48,043 nt of DNA from Methanolinea sp. (GTDB taxonomy: Archaea; Halobacteriota; Methanomicrobia; Methanomicrobiales; Methanospirillaceae), in the NCBI GenBank assembly GCA_018263335.1, contig JADFCY010000014.1:1-48043 (forward strand), given 5' to 3'. Below the pieces are notes generated by a model. That model saw only the letters and a program-made list of their open reading frames with translations. It did no database searches and was not told where the DNA came from. The translations under genes and the position numbers were made by a program. Below are positions 40,415-48,043 of the stretch, piece after piece (position 1 is the first letter of the stretch; the number at the start of each line of letters is the position of its first letter).

Positions 40415-41290
40415 ATGTTCGAGGGAGTTATTCCGGCTATCGTCACTCCTTTTCTGCGAAATTCCACGAGAGACGTGGATATCGAAGGTTTGAGGTCAAA
40501 TATCGAGTTCCTCCTTGCCCATGGGGTGCATGGGATCGTGCCCTGCGGCTCCACTGGGGAATCTGCGACACTCACGTTTGAAGAGCATGAGAAGGTGATA
40601 GAGGTGGCCATCGATGTGGCAGACGGGAAGGTTCCGGTCATTGCCGGCACGGGGTCAAACAATACTGCCGAGGCTATCCGTCTCACGAAGGCCGCCCGCG
40701 ATATGGGTGCCGACGGCGCGCTGGTGATAAGCCCGTACTACAACAAGCCAAACCGCTCAGGGCTCGTGAAACACTACACCGCCCTTGCGGATATCGGTAT
40801 CCCGGTGATCATGTACAATGTGCCGGGTCGGACCGGGCAGAACCTGGCCCCCGACCTGGTAGCGGAGCTTGCCCGGCATCCCGATATCGTGGCAATCAAG
40901 GAGGCAAGCGGAGACATCGGGCAGATATCAAGGATCATCGAGGCGACTCTTGACGAAGACTTCCAGGTGATATCTGGCGACGATAACATCACCCTTCCCA
41001 TCCTCGCACTCGGCGGTGCGGGGGTCATCTCGGTTGCCGCAAACGTGGAGCCCGCACGCATGGTCGCGATGTTCGAATCTTTCTGCGACGGGGATCTCGA
41101 AGCTGCGCTCGACATGCACTTCACCCTCTCTCCACTCTTTCGGGCCATGTTTATCGACACCAACCCGATCCCGGTGAAGAAGGCGGTCGAGTTGCGCGGG
41201 ATGGCGGGAGGACCGCCGAGGCTTCCCCTGGATGAACTCGATGCCGAGAAGACGGCAAAACTCGCGGAGGTACTCTCAACCTATGACTAA
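40415..41290 (+). CDS. dapA: 4-hydroxy-tetrahydrodipicolinate synthase
   Basis: Protein of 291 aa, a class I aldolase condensing pyruvate with aspartate semialdehyde. GSTGESATL (pyruvate-binding Thr), YNVPGRTG (catalytic Tyr) and AIKEASGD (Schiff-base Lys) are all present, with the TIM-barrel length normal. The reading frame overlaps dapB by 8 bases, and asd, which supplies the substrate, is two genes downstream, so the start of the diaminopimelate/lysine branch is grouped here. Confidence 0.96.
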   Translation: MFEGVIPAIVTPFLRNSTRDVDIEGLRSNIEFLLAHGVHGIVPCGSTGESATLTFEEHEKVIEVAIDVADGKVPVIAGTGSNNTAEAIRLTKAARDMGADGALVISPYYNKPNRSGLVKHYTALADIGIPVIMYNVPGRTGQNLAPDLVAELARHPDIVAIKEASGDIGQISRIIEATLDEDFQVISGDDNITLPILALGGAGVISVAANVEPARMVAMFESFCDGDLEAALDMHFTLSPLFRAMFIDTNPIPVKKAVELRGMAGGPPRLPLDELDAEKTAKLAEVLSTYD

Positions 41291-42044
41291 AGTCGTGGTA
41301 TGCGGTGCCCTGGGGAGAATGGGGTCAACGATAGGAAGACTCGTAAATGAGGCCCCTGACCTTGACCTGGTCGGAGGCGTGGACGTGAGGGCGGGAGATC
41401 TCTTCGGGGTGAAGGTGGTTGAGGCAGCCCGCATGAGCGCCCTCCTTGCTGAGAAAAAGCCCGACGTGGTCATCGACTTCACGGTGGCAAGTGCGGCAGT
41501 TCAAAACGTCAAGACTGCCGCACAGCACGGGGCGGCACTCGTCGTCGGAACCACCGGTTTTACACCTGAACAGCGGGCGGAGATGTCCCAGGCGATCGAG
41601 GGACACGTCCCGGCCGTAATCTCAAGCAATTACAGCATCGGGGTAAACATCTTCTGGCAGCTTCTCAAACAGGCTGCCAGGATGCTCCCGGGATACGACA
41701 TCGAGGTGCTGGAGGCCCACCACCGGTACAAGAAGGATGCGCCGAGCGGCACGGCAAAGACCATTCTCCAGATCCTGGAAGAGGAGGTGGGTCAGCGAGA
41801 GAAGTTATACGGCCGCAAGGGAATGAGAGAAAGGGGCAGCGAGATCGGCGTCCATGTCATCAGGGGAGGGGATATCGTCGGAGATCATGAGGTCATATTT
41901 GCCGGCAACTTCGAGACCATCCAGCTCTCCCACAGGGCATACGACCGCTCGGTGTTTGCGCAGGGGGCCCTAATGGCAACCCGCTGGGTGGTGGGAAAGA
42001 AGCCCGGGGTTTATGGGATGGACAGCGTGCTGGGTCTGGCGTGA
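41283..42044 (+). CDS. dapB: 4-hydroxy-tetrahydrodipicolinate reductase
   Basis: Protein of 253 aa from ATG 41283. NAD(P) loop CGALGRMGSTIGRL, VIDFTVASA, GTTGFTPEQ and the family signature EAHHRYKKDAPSGTAK with catalytic His and Lys. IGVHVIRGGDIVGDHEVIFAG and the C-terminal helix are normal. It acts directly after DapA, whose gene it overlaps. Confidence 0.96.
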   Translation: MTKVVVCGALGRMGSTIGRLVNEAPDLDLVGGVDVRAGDLFGVKVVEAARMSALLAEKKPDVVIDFTVASAAVQNVKTAAQHGAALVVGTTGFTPEQRAEMSQAIEGHVPAVISSNYSIGVNIFWQLLKQAARMLPGYDIEVLEAHHRYKKDAPSGTAKTILQILEEEVGQREKLYGRKGMRERGSEIGVHVIRGGDIVGDHEVIFAGNFETIQLSHRAYDRSVFAQGALMATRWVVGKKPGVYGMDSVLGLA

Positions 42045-42080
42045 TCCGGGCGTAAATACCCAAATAGAAACCTATTTCTT

Positions 42081-42090
42081 TTTTTATACT
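42081..42090 (+). promoter_or_regulatory. TATA box of the ferredoxin gene
   Basis: TTTTTATACT, about 26 bases before a predicted RNA start near 42112, six bases before the ferredoxin ATG. It suggests the ferredoxin can be expressed apart from dapAB. Confidence 0.5.
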
Positions 42091-42117
42091 CCATTTTAAT
42101 GCTGGATACGTGCAACC

Positions 42118-42291
42118 ATGACAGCAGTTGTTGACAAAGAGAAATGTACCGGTTGTGAGACCTGCGTTGACGAGTGCCCGGCGGCGGCAATCAGCATGGA
42201 GGACGGAAAGGCAAAGGTGGACAAGGACCTCTGCGTTGATTGCGGCTCCTGCGTGGACGTATGTCCGTCAGAGGCCATTCATCTGGAATAA
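42118..42291 (+). CDS. 2[4Fe-4S] ferredoxin
   Basis: Protein of 57 aa, too short for many gene finders. Two C-x2-C-x2-C-x3-C-P motifs are seen: KCTGCETCVDECPAAAI and LCVDCGSCVDVCPSEAI, one for each cluster. It is the clostridial/methanogen low-potential electron carrier of about 6 kDa. Its own TATA box lies at 42081-42090. It stands between dapB and asd and has no obvious tie to lysine synthesis. Confidence 0.95.
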   Translation: MTAVVDKEKCTGCETCVDECPAAAISMEDGKAKVDKDLCVDCGSCVDVCPSEAIHLE

Positions 42292-42336
42292 AATCAAACG
42301 ATTTAATTACTCCAGGGATACAGCTATTTTTTACGT

Positions 42337-43353
42337 ATGATCAATGTCGGAGTGCTTGGTGCCACGGGAGCGGTGGGTCAGCGTTTTGTCCAGCTCCTGG
42401 CGCAGCATCCCTGGTTCAACCTGACAGCGCTGACTGCGTCGGACCGAAGTGCGGGGAAGCGGTATGGGGAGGTTGTGAACTGGCGGCTCGATGTCCCGTT
42501 CCCGAAGAGCGTTGCGGATATCAGGATCCGCAATACGGATGTGAAGAGCCTCAAAGACGTAGACCTTGTCTTCTCCGCACTTCCGGCAGAGGTTGCGGCT
42601 GAGGTTGAGACTGCGTGTGCGGATGCCGGGCTTGGTGTCTGCAGCAATGCGAGCTCGCACCGGATGGATCCTCTTGTTCCCCTCGTGGTCCCTGAGGTGA
42701 ACCCCGACCATCTCGGGCTGATCGATGCGCAGCGGGACGCGGGGAGAGACGGGTTCATCGTGACGAACCCCAACTGCTCCACCATTGTGATGTGCCTCTC
42801 ACTCGCTCCATTGCGGCAGTTTGCCTTCAAAGATATCCGGGTGGCGACCATGCAGGCCATTTCGGGTGCCGGGTTTCAGGGAGTCGCCGCAATGGGGATC
42901 TACGACAATGTGATCCCCTTTATCGGATCCGAGGAGCAGAAGATGGAGACCGAGACTCTCAAGATCCTGGGACGACTTGAAGGTGGGGGTGTGTCTCCCG
43001 CGCCTCTCAAGGTGAGTGCAAGCTGTCACCGCGTCCCGGTCATCGACGGCCATACGATGGCGGTCTGGATCGACATCCGCGAACCGGTAGAGAAGGTCCG
43101 CGATGCATTCCGGAAGTTCGTCCCGCCCATCTCGGGTCTCCCGACCCAGCCGGAACATTCTCTCCTCTACCTGGAAGACCAGGACCGTCCGCAGCCACGC
43201 CTTGACAGGAACAGGGGCAATGGGATGACTGTCAGCGTGGGACGGGTGAGGGAAGGTATCCGGTACGTTACCATGGGCCACAACACCATCCGGGGAGCAG
43301 CAGGAGCATCAGTGCTCAACGCAGAATTGATCCATACCAGGAAATATCTCTGA
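42337..43353 (+). CDS. asd: Aspartate-semialdehyde dehydrogenase
   Basis: Protein of 338 aa, archaeal/fungal-type ASADH. NADP loop GVLGATGAVGQRF, the catalytic Cys in VTNPNCSTIV, catalytic His in SASCHRVPVIDGH, and EVNPDHL and GHNTIRGAAGAS blocks. It makes aspartate semialdehyde for DapA, for Thr/Met, and in this organism also for ADH synthase (9190-9990), so it links the lysine cluster to the aromatic operon. Alba follows after 12 bases. Confidence 0.96.
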   Translation: MINVGVLGATGAVGQRFVQLLAQHPWFNLTALTASDRSAGKRYGEVVNWRLDVPFPKSVADIRIRNTDVKSLKDVDLVFSALPAEVAAEVETACADAGLGVCSNASSHRMDPLVPLVVPEVNPDHLGLIDAQRDAGRDGFIVTNPNCSTIVMCLSLAPLRQFAFKDIRVATMQAISGAGFQGVAAMGIYDNVIPFIGSEEQKMETETLKILGRLEGGGVSPAPLKVSASCHRVPVIDGHTMAVWIDIREPVEKVRDAFRKFVPPISGLPTQPEHSLLYLEDQDRPQPRLDRNRGNGMTVSVGRVREGIRYVTMGHNTIRGAAGASVLNAELIHTRKYL

Positions 43354-43365
43354 AGGTGCCTCTCA

Positions 43366-43641
43366 ATGTTAAAAGACAACACAGTATTCGTGGGGAACAA
43401 GCCGGTCATGAATTATGTGCTGGCTGTGGTGACCCAGTTCAACAACGGTGCACAGGAAGTCTCGATCAAGGCACGTGGCAAGGCCATATCAAGGGCGGTG
43501 GACACCGCGGAGATCGCCCTGAACCGTTTCCTGGAAGGAGTCGGAAAGAAAGAGATCATCACGTCCACGGAGATTATTGACACCGACAGCGGCAAGACAA
43601 ATGTTTCGAGCATCGAGATAGTCCTCTCCGCGGCCGGGTGA
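43366..43641 (+). CDS. albA: DNA/RNA-binding protein Alba
   Basis: Protein of 91 aa. The nucleic-acid-binding loop [20 protein letters not shown] includes the conserved Lys (acetylation site in Sulfolobus Alba). [23 protein letters not shown] is a near-exact family block. It is a dimeric chromatin protein. A hairpin at 43731-43749 probably ends the transcript. Confidence 0.96.
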   Translation: MLKDNTVFVGNKPVMNYVLAVVTQFNNGAQEVSIKARGKAISRAVDTAEIALNRFLEGVGKKEIITSTEIIDTDSGKTNVSSIEIVLSAAG

Positions 43642-43730
43642 GCCGGGCTATCCGGTCTCCCTCCCTGCAATAGGATGCAGGCTGGAAATACCTGGTGGTT
43701 TACAGAATGGCTGGGAAAACCCGGGTGCAT

Positions 43731-43749
43731 TCCCCTGCCCTGCAGGGGA
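43731..43749 (+). terminator. Hairpin downstream of albA
   Basis: TCCCCTGC and GCAGGGGA form an 8-bp stem with a three-base loop, 90 bases after the albA stop. ATATTTTTTG (about 43808-43817) follows further on. The rest of the 258-base gap is the promoter of the next gene, with a TATA-like GATATAAC near 43866-43873 giving a near-leaderless start. Confidence 0.4.
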
Positions 43750-43899
43750 GGAATATCGGCCACGCCATTGATGTGTGGATGCAATAAAAAAACTAATAAA
43801 TTCGAGATATTTTTTGAATCCAGCCAATAATTACCCTCTAACCAGATGGCATCCGCTACCAGAAAAGATATAACCGGCAGGTTCTAATATACTACACGA

Positions 43900-44352
43900 A
43901 TGAGAGGCGTAGCCATCGCAGTTACAGTGATGTGCATACTGTCGATTGCACTCCCTGTAGCCGCAGCAAACGAGGATAAATATGGCTACATCACCATCCA
44001 GAACGTGGACATTACCCTGGAGAAGGGGAAGGCCAATATCGATGTCCAGTATTCCCTCGATGAACCGACCCGCCTGATTGTTCTCCTCCTGGGCAAGCAG
44101 GATCTCAAGAACAGGATTCTCAAGGTTCTCAATTACGATGAGGCCGAGGTGGTGGAGATTGAGATGAACAGGGCGAACCTGGTTGTCAAAGATGTATCGT
44201 ACAACTATGGAAGAGGGATCTACTGGTTCCCCGCCCACCAGTTCAATGTATTCATCCCTTCCCTCCGGATCACCACCCCCCAGATATCCCGCGAGTTCTC
44301 TTCTACCAATATGATCCCGAATGGTATCGGGTATTTTGATAATCCTGACTGA
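43900..44352 (+). CDS. Predicted secreted protein of unknown function
   Basis: Protein of 150 aa. The signal peptide (AIAVTVMCILSIALPVAAA) is probably cleaved after VAA-A. The mature part is beta-rich (YGYITIQNVDITLEKGKANIDVQYSL; RLIVLLLGKQDLKNRILKVLNYD) and ends with an Asn/Pro-rich stretch. No transmembrane anchor or catalytic motif. I do not recognise the family. Its last codons and stop lie inside the first unit of a 35-base tandem repeat. Confidence 0.78.
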   Translation: MRGVAIAVTVMCILSIALPVAAANEDKYGYITIQNVDITLEKGKANIDVQYSLDEPTRLIVLLLGKQDLKNRILKVLNYDEAEVVEIEMNRANLVVKDVSYNYGRGIYWFPAHQFNVFIPSLRITTPQISREFSSTNMIPNGIGYFDNPD

Positions 44353-44430
44353 TGGGAGTCAGGGTTTGGAACCCTAATCCTGACTGATGGGAGTCAGGGT
44401 TTGGAACCCTAATCCTGACTGATGGGAGTC
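44341..44430 (+). repeat. Tandem 35-base hairpin repeats, 2.6 units
   Basis: Units run 44341-44375, 44376-44410 and 44411-44430 (third diverges after 20 bases). Units 1 and 2 are identical. Each full unit can form CCTGACT/AGTCAGG (loop GATGGG, extended by AAT/GTT) and, in competition, AGGGTT/AACCCT. Unit 1 contains the stop codon of the upstream gene. T-rich sequence follows the last unit (44442-44459). The array could serve as serial terminators or 3'-end protection. Confidence 0.75.
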
Positions 44431-44886
44431 GGGGGTTCGACCATTTTTATCCCTTTTTCAACACGCGATACGTTTGACGTCGGAATTCCATCCAGTCCAG
44501 CCGGGCTGCATTGAAATGAGAGGGCCTGGAAATCCGGAGGTCATGAGGATACGCGTGAATGAAAAAAATTCCCGGGAAAATATCGGGCAAATTTTGATGC
44601 GTGTTGGTGCGAATCAGGGATACCCCATCGTAAAAAAAGGCTTTTCGCTGACTGGCGCAGGCAGGAGGGGATTGACAAACCCTGTGAATTTTTTTTCGGG
44701 CTCTCTCTCACTCTTACCGCCGTATTCGATGCATGCCGCCGTCCCAGGGGGGCCTTCGCGGCGGCGGAACGATAATTGAATACGGATGTGAGAGGACGAC
44801 CTCAGTTCGGCCACCCACACAAAACCGCAAAGAGGTAAAAATAATGAATTTTCGGGGAGAGTAAAGAAGTGAGGCCGTATTCGGTG
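44431..44886. other. Convergent gap with one strong nested hairpin
   Basis: No convincing gene. CCGTATTC (44720-44727) pairs with GAATACGG (44778-44785), enclosing GCCGCCG/CGGCGGC (44735-44741 and 44759-44765), a stable nested stem. For the minus-strand DUF373 transcript a U5 tract near 44838-44842 may terminate. A 101-codon ORF here lacks family features. Confidence 0.45.
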
Positions 44887-46011
44887 TTATACGACTTCGA
44901 TGATCTCTCCACTCTCACCTGATGCCAGGTATTTGTTCACCATGTACTGGATTCCGATGCCCGAGAGGGCGCATATCAGTCCCCCGAGGGTGCCATAAAA
45001 GATATACTGGACCGCGGTGCTGGTGCTGTAGGGGAAATCGGGAATATTATTCATCGATATGGCATAGATGCAGGCCCCATACGTGATGAGTCCCACCGCG
45101 CCGATGAAGAATGGGAAGACTATCACTTTTGCGAGGCCGATCCGGTCATAGAAGTAGTTGTCAATGATGATCCCAATCGAAGATACCACTCCTGCAAGGG
45201 CAAGCCATAGAATTGCGCCGTACATGAATATGAGGAAGTACAGGAGGAGCCCAATCTCTGCATAATACACGAGGAGGCTCATGAGTCCCATGATCACGCC
45301 CACGATCACGAGGAGAATCCCTGCAATATAGGTAATAAAGGAGAACTTCCCCCGTGTGAGGGAGGTGCGGAGTGCGTGTGCGAACCCCTCGAATATCTCG
45401 TCTACTCCCAGTCCCCTGTAGAGAAGGTAGATGCCTATTGCCCCGATCACGATGAATGTGGCAATCTGCGGCCTGTCCATGAGGTAGGCGACGGCCCAGA
45501 GGAGCATGGCAAGGCCGAGGGGGACCAGGACGAGCCTTGCGATCTTCGGATCATTGAGGAGTTTCTTGATGATGTAGTATGTCCCTTCGAGGTTCGGTAT
45601 CTGGCTGACCACGACCCTCCTGATGCTCGAGACTGGGATCTTCGATTGGACGACAGGGATGACAAACTCGTCTTCCGCTCCATCGGTGACGACGATGCAG
45701 TTCGAGGCTCCTGTCTTTCCCACCACTTCTGCGAGGGAGGCTGCGATCTTGCGGTCTCCCTCGATCATGTGCATGTGGTTTCCCGCGATGACCGCCACCT
45801 CCACCTCCTCGCCCTTCGCCAGGAGTTCGTCATAGATCTTGACTGCCTGGAAGATGGCGTTCACGTCGGAATCTTCAGGGTCTGCAAGTCCCAGGGTGTT
45901 CGCAGCTGACAGGCATGCTTCACGCCCGATCACAGGGCTCACAATATTGGCCTTAAAGCCGATATCATCGTCACGGTCCACGGAAAGGACAAGCGTGCGC
46001 CCCTGGTACAT
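44887..46011 (-). CDS. DUF373 family membrane protein
   Basis: Protein of 374 aa from ATG 46011. The N-terminal 140 residues are soluble and carry the DUF373 opening TLVLSVDRDDDIGFKANI, then AVIAGNHMHMIEGDRKIA and VVTDGAEDEFVIPVVQS. The C-terminal part has six or more membrane helices (ARLVLVPLGLAMLLWAVAYL; TFIVIGAIGIYLLYRGLG; ITYIAGILLVIVGVIMGLM and others). The family is archaeal and of unknown function. A minus-strand TATA-like ATTTAATAG (46032-46041) predicts a leaderless start. Confidence 0.92.
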   Translation of the reverse strand: MYQGRTLVLSVDRDDDIGFKANIVSPVIGREACLSAANTLGLADPEDSDVNAIFQAVKIYDELLAKGEEVEVAVIAGNHMHMIEGDRKIAASLAEVVGKTGASNCIVVTDGAEDEFVIPVVQSKIPVSSIRRVVVSQIPNLEGTYYIIKKLLNDPKIARLVLVPLGLAMLLWAVAYLMDRPQIATFIVIGAIGIYLLYRGLGVDEIFEGFAHALRTSLTRGKFSFITYIAGILLVIVGVIMGLMSLLVYYAEIGLLLYFLIFMYGAILWLALAGVVSSIGIIIDNYFYDRIGLAKVIVFPFFIGAVGLITYGACIYAISMNNIPDFPYSTSTAVQYIFYGTLGGLICALSGIGIQYMVNKYLASGESGEIIEVV

Positions 46012-46073
46012 CAATATAGAAATCGCAAGATATCTATTAAATGATTGCCTTGAAGGGCCTGAATAAAAGGGAA

Positions 46074-46934
46074 TTAGATGAGTTTTGACCGCTGCAGGAG
46101 CAGGATATCGTCCGTAGTGAGTTTCTCTCCCGCACGGAACATCTTGAAGAGGTGCTCAGCCTCCTTGCGCACGGCCTTCTGCTCTTTTGTGACCTTTGCC
46201 TTCTTGGTCTTCTTGCGGAGGCCCGAGATGACCTTGTCGTAGTCGCGGAGTTCCTTCTGGCAGGCGATGAAATACTTGTGTTCGGCATCAGCAGACTCCT
46301 GTGCCTCTACAAAGTTCTTGTGGGCAGCATCTGCCTCCTCTCTCGACTTGTCGGCTTTCCGGTAGAAGTCAACCATCAGGTCATGGTGCTTCTGTGCGAG
46401 TTCCGCCATCTCGGTGACCTTTGCATGCAGGTCAGATGCCTGTTTCCGGAGGTCCCTTGCCGAGGAGATCTTGGCCTTGATCTCCTTGTTCTGCTCGAGC
46501 TCTGCCTCCTGTTCCCGGACCGACTCCTTCATCTGTTTGATCTTCTCGATCAACTCGCGTTCCTTGTCGGTGGAGAAGACCTCGGTCTGCTGGCGGAACT
46601 CAAGGTGCTCAATCTGCTTCTGAAGCTCCTTTAAGCCCCTGTTCCGCATCCCGCCATGCTCTTTCTTGAAGGATTCGATCTCTTCGAAGAATGCGTTGGC
46701 CTGCTCGTTTATGTGGTTGCGTTCGTCCTTTATCGCCTGGACTTCATTGTTGTACTTATCGCGCAGTTCCTTGTTCTTCTGCGCTTCCTCAACGTATTCC
46801 CTGGTCTGGTTGTTGAGCGTGTTCCGCTCCCTCGCCCACTTGCTGGCCAGGGCGTTGAGTTCATTCCTTCTGTTCTTGTGCTGTTCAGACTCGGCAAGAA
46901 TCTTCTTTCGTTTCTCAATCAGTTCATTCAACAT
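46074..46934 (-). CDS. Archaeal coiled-coil protein (COG1340-like)
   Basis: Protein of 286 aa from ATG 46934, preceded by GGGAGAG. Almost the whole length is charged heptad sequence (LNELIEKRKKILAESEQHKNR; NELNALASKWARERNTLNNQ; EHLEFRQQTEVFSTDKERELI), with a globular end LFKMFRAGEKLTTDDILLLQ. It matches the archaeal coiled-coil family sometimes labelled phosphoserine phosphatase-like. No enzyme motif is visible, and a structural or chromosome-related role is possible. In-frame extension to 47111 is rejected. A minus-strand GGTATATCC (46987-46995) fits the promoter. Confidence 0.9.
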   Translation of the reverse strand: MLNELIEKRKKILAESEQHKNRRNELNALASKWARERNTLNNQTREYVEEAQKNKELRDKYNNEVQAIKDERNHINEQANAFFEEIESFKKEHGGMRNRGLKELQKQIEHLEFRQQTEVFSTDKERELIEKIKQMKESVREQEAELEQNKEIKAKISSARDLRKQASDLHAKVTEMAELAQKHHDLMVDFYRKADKSREEADAAHKNFVEAQESADAEHKYFIACQKELRDYDKVISGLRKKTKKAKVTKEQKAVRKEAEHLFKMFRAGEKLTTDDILLLQRSKLI

Positions 46935-46995
46935 GCTCTCCCATCCTCGACGCACACGTCGGAATGCCCGCATTCCACGAAAAAAGGGATATACC

Positions 46996-47376
46996 AGAGA
47001 AAGGATGGACCTCCCTGACAGAAATTTGGAGATCTTGCCTCTGTCCGGAGCACTCCGTGGAGGGAACGTCTTCTTCCCTGCCTTCCACGGCTCCATTGAA
47101 AAAAGCGCCACGGCACCTGCCGGGGCCTTTGTTCATACGGCTGTCCATCGTGTTCAACTCCCGATTCCAGAAGGGGACCATCAGGTTCCCTTTCAGCCAC
47201 CCTTCTCCTGGCAATCCCGGGTGCGTGGAACCCGGTGATTTTCTATTATTTAGACGATATGTATCCTATTAATGGTTTCGCCGGGATAGCATACCCGGGA
47301 TATCACACCGGGAGAAGCAGGGATCGAAGAGGAGGTGGTGCGTATTAAAAGAACCAAAAAGAGTATGGGGAACAGG
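46996..47376. other. Gap upstream of the coiled-coil gene with no recognised gene
   Basis: Beyond the coiled-coil promoter this stretch shows only out-of-frame ORFs without family features. An AT-rich patch (about 47243-47275) and CCGGGATA/TACCCGG pairing around 47281-47299 are the only structures. I see no tRNA or other RNA gene. Confidence 0.4.
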
Positions 47377-47398
47377 AGACCCGGGCGATCCCGGGTCT
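47377..47398 (-). terminator. Perfect hairpin downstream of ftsZ
   Basis: AGACCCGGG and CCCGGGTCT form a perfect 9-bp stem with a CGAT loop, 55 bases past the ftsZ stop. On the minus strand CTCTTTTTGGTTCTTTT follows, so hairpin plus U-rich tract make a likely terminator. Confidence 0.55.
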
Positions 47399-47452
47399 GC
47401 CCGTTCATTATTGGCAGTTGTGTGAATCAAGGTGGTTTGTGCAAATCCTGTC

Positions 47453-48043
47453 TTATCCGACCCACTCGAGTAATGTACCTCCTGCCGTCTGGTCACGTGC
47501 CTTCCTGTTCTTCGGGAGTTGTGGTGCCTTGGGACTCACCTTCTTCTGTTCGAGATCTTCAAGGATTGTCTTGTAGGAGACCCTGCTCCCCATGATCTTT
47601 CCTGTCTGGACCCCGGTCATGATTGCGAGCACCCTGACCTTGCCCTCCATGTCATTCTTTACCCTGGCTCCCCAGATGACGTCTGCATGGGGGTCGAGTT
47701 CGTAGGTGAGGGACGAGGCGATCTCCTCTGCATCCTGCAGGGTGAGGTCCCCGCCGCCGGTGATGTGGATGAGACTTCCGGTTGCACCGCGGTAGTCTAT
47801 GTCAAGCATCGGGTTGCTCAGGCATTCCCTGACCACGCTCTCCGACTTGTTCTGCTGCTTGCTCTCCCCGACCAGCATCACCGCCACACCTCCCTTGCTC
47901 ATGATTGCCCTGACATCAGCGTAGTCAATGTTGATCAGCGAAGGCTGGGTAATGGTCTCGCTGATCCCTTTCACGGTCTCACCGATGAGCTGGTCCATCA
48001 CTGAGAACGCCTGTCCGAGCGGGAGGTTGGGTACAAAATTTTT
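47453..48043 (-). CDS. ftsZ: Cell division protein FtsZ, C-terminal part (cut by window edge)
   Basis: The frame is open to the last base, so the 5' part, with the GGGTGTG GTP-binding loop, lies outside. The visible 196 codons start within [21 protein letters not shown], followed by [22 protein letters not shown] (T7/H8 region) and [21 protein letters not shown], then the C-terminal beta-sheet ([21 protein letters not shown]). These are diagnostic of FtsZ, the tubulin-like GTPase of the division ring. A short basic tail ([14 protein letters not shown]) ends in LLEWVG. Confidence 0.96.
   Translation of the reverse strand, partial: KNFVPNLPLGQAFSVMDQLIGETVKGISETITQPSLINIDYADVRAIMSKGGVAVMLVGESKQQNKSESVVRECLSNPMLDIDYRGATGSLIHITGGGDLTLQDAEEIASSLTYELDPHADVIWGARVKNDMEGKVRVLAIMTGVQTGKIMGSRVSYKTILEDLEQKKVSPKAPQLPKNRKARDQTAGGTLLEWVG

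Noticed and set aside
44421-44436. GGGGGTTCGA, tRNA T-loop-like
   Set aside because: It is the diverged third copy of the 35-base repeat; no acceptor stem, anticodon arm or tRNA-length structure surrounds it.
44474-44779. 101-codon ORF in the gap before the DUF373 gene
   Set aside because: TTG start, low-complexity composition, no family resemblance, and it reads through a stable nested hairpin.
46152-46634. 160-codon Leu-rich ORF opposite the coiled-coil gene
   Set aside because: Antisense shadow: charged heptad codons read backwards give Leu-rich frames. The coiled-coil frame has the SD and family pattern.
1-48043. CRISPR arrays, tRNA, rRNA, prophage or toxin-antitoxin loci
   Set aside because: No spaced direct-repeat array, tRNA or rRNA consensus, integrase, phage structural gene or toxin pair was found on either strand by eye.

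Overview
The window looks like the chromosome of a methanogenic euryarchaeon, most probably a Methanomicrobiales member (inference from gene content, not a search). Archaeal markers include two proteasome-activating nucleotidases, PCNA and the primase large subunit, Alba, ribosomal protein S17e, TgtA and ArcS (archaeosine), the DKFP route into the shikimate pathway, an MBF1 homologue and an archaeal RNase P RNA. The DNA is GC-rich with compact operons, many ATGA start/stop overlaps, and TATA boxes about 26 bases before short-leader or leaderless starts. Layout: 1-8.9 kb holds an AT-rich transposase remnant, an FKBP isomerase, a CYTH protein, a metallophosphoesterase, a B12/radical SAM protein, a lipoprotein, the small subunit of phosphomevalonate dehydratase, PAN-1, MscL, PAN-2 and MBF1. 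8.9-17.0 kb is one operon making chorismate, prephenate-derived phenylpyruvate and the tyrosine precursor: two ADH-synthase-type aldolases, DHQ synthase II, TyrA, PheA, AroA, a shikimate kinase-shikimate dehydrogenase fusion and AroC. The missing step, AroD, lies just downstream on the other strand. 17.1-23.1 kb carries a lipoprotein, AroD, a long U32 protein, TpiA, an HTH-CBS regulator, the RNase P RNA gene (minus strand, 22177-22527) and an AMMECR1 protein. 23.5-27.8 kb is an acid-response-like pair: a PLP amino-acid decarboxylase and an APC antiporter, behind a leader with a 13-bp inverted repeat. 27.9-33.3 kb has TgtA-ArcS and an NfnAB/sulfide-dehydrogenase-like flavoprotein pair. 33.4-39.6 kb has membrane proteins, an M20 hydrolase, MoaA, RlmE and the PCNA-PriL pair. 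39.6-43.6 kb has ThiN, S17e, DapA, DapB, a ferredoxin, Asd and Alba. The right end has a secreted protein with tandem hairpin repeats at its stop codon, a DUF373 membrane protein, a COG1340 coiled-coil protein and the 3' part of ftsZ, cut by the window edge. The most notable observation is the leader of the aromatic operon (8972-9189). A short ORF there ends in [12 protein letters not shown]-stop, where nine of twelve residues are Tyr, Phe or Trp. Its stop codon is followed at once by a hairpin that would bury the Shine-Dalgarno site of the first enzyme gene. This has the architecture of ribosome-mediated attenuation by aromatic amino acids, which is very little documented in archaea.
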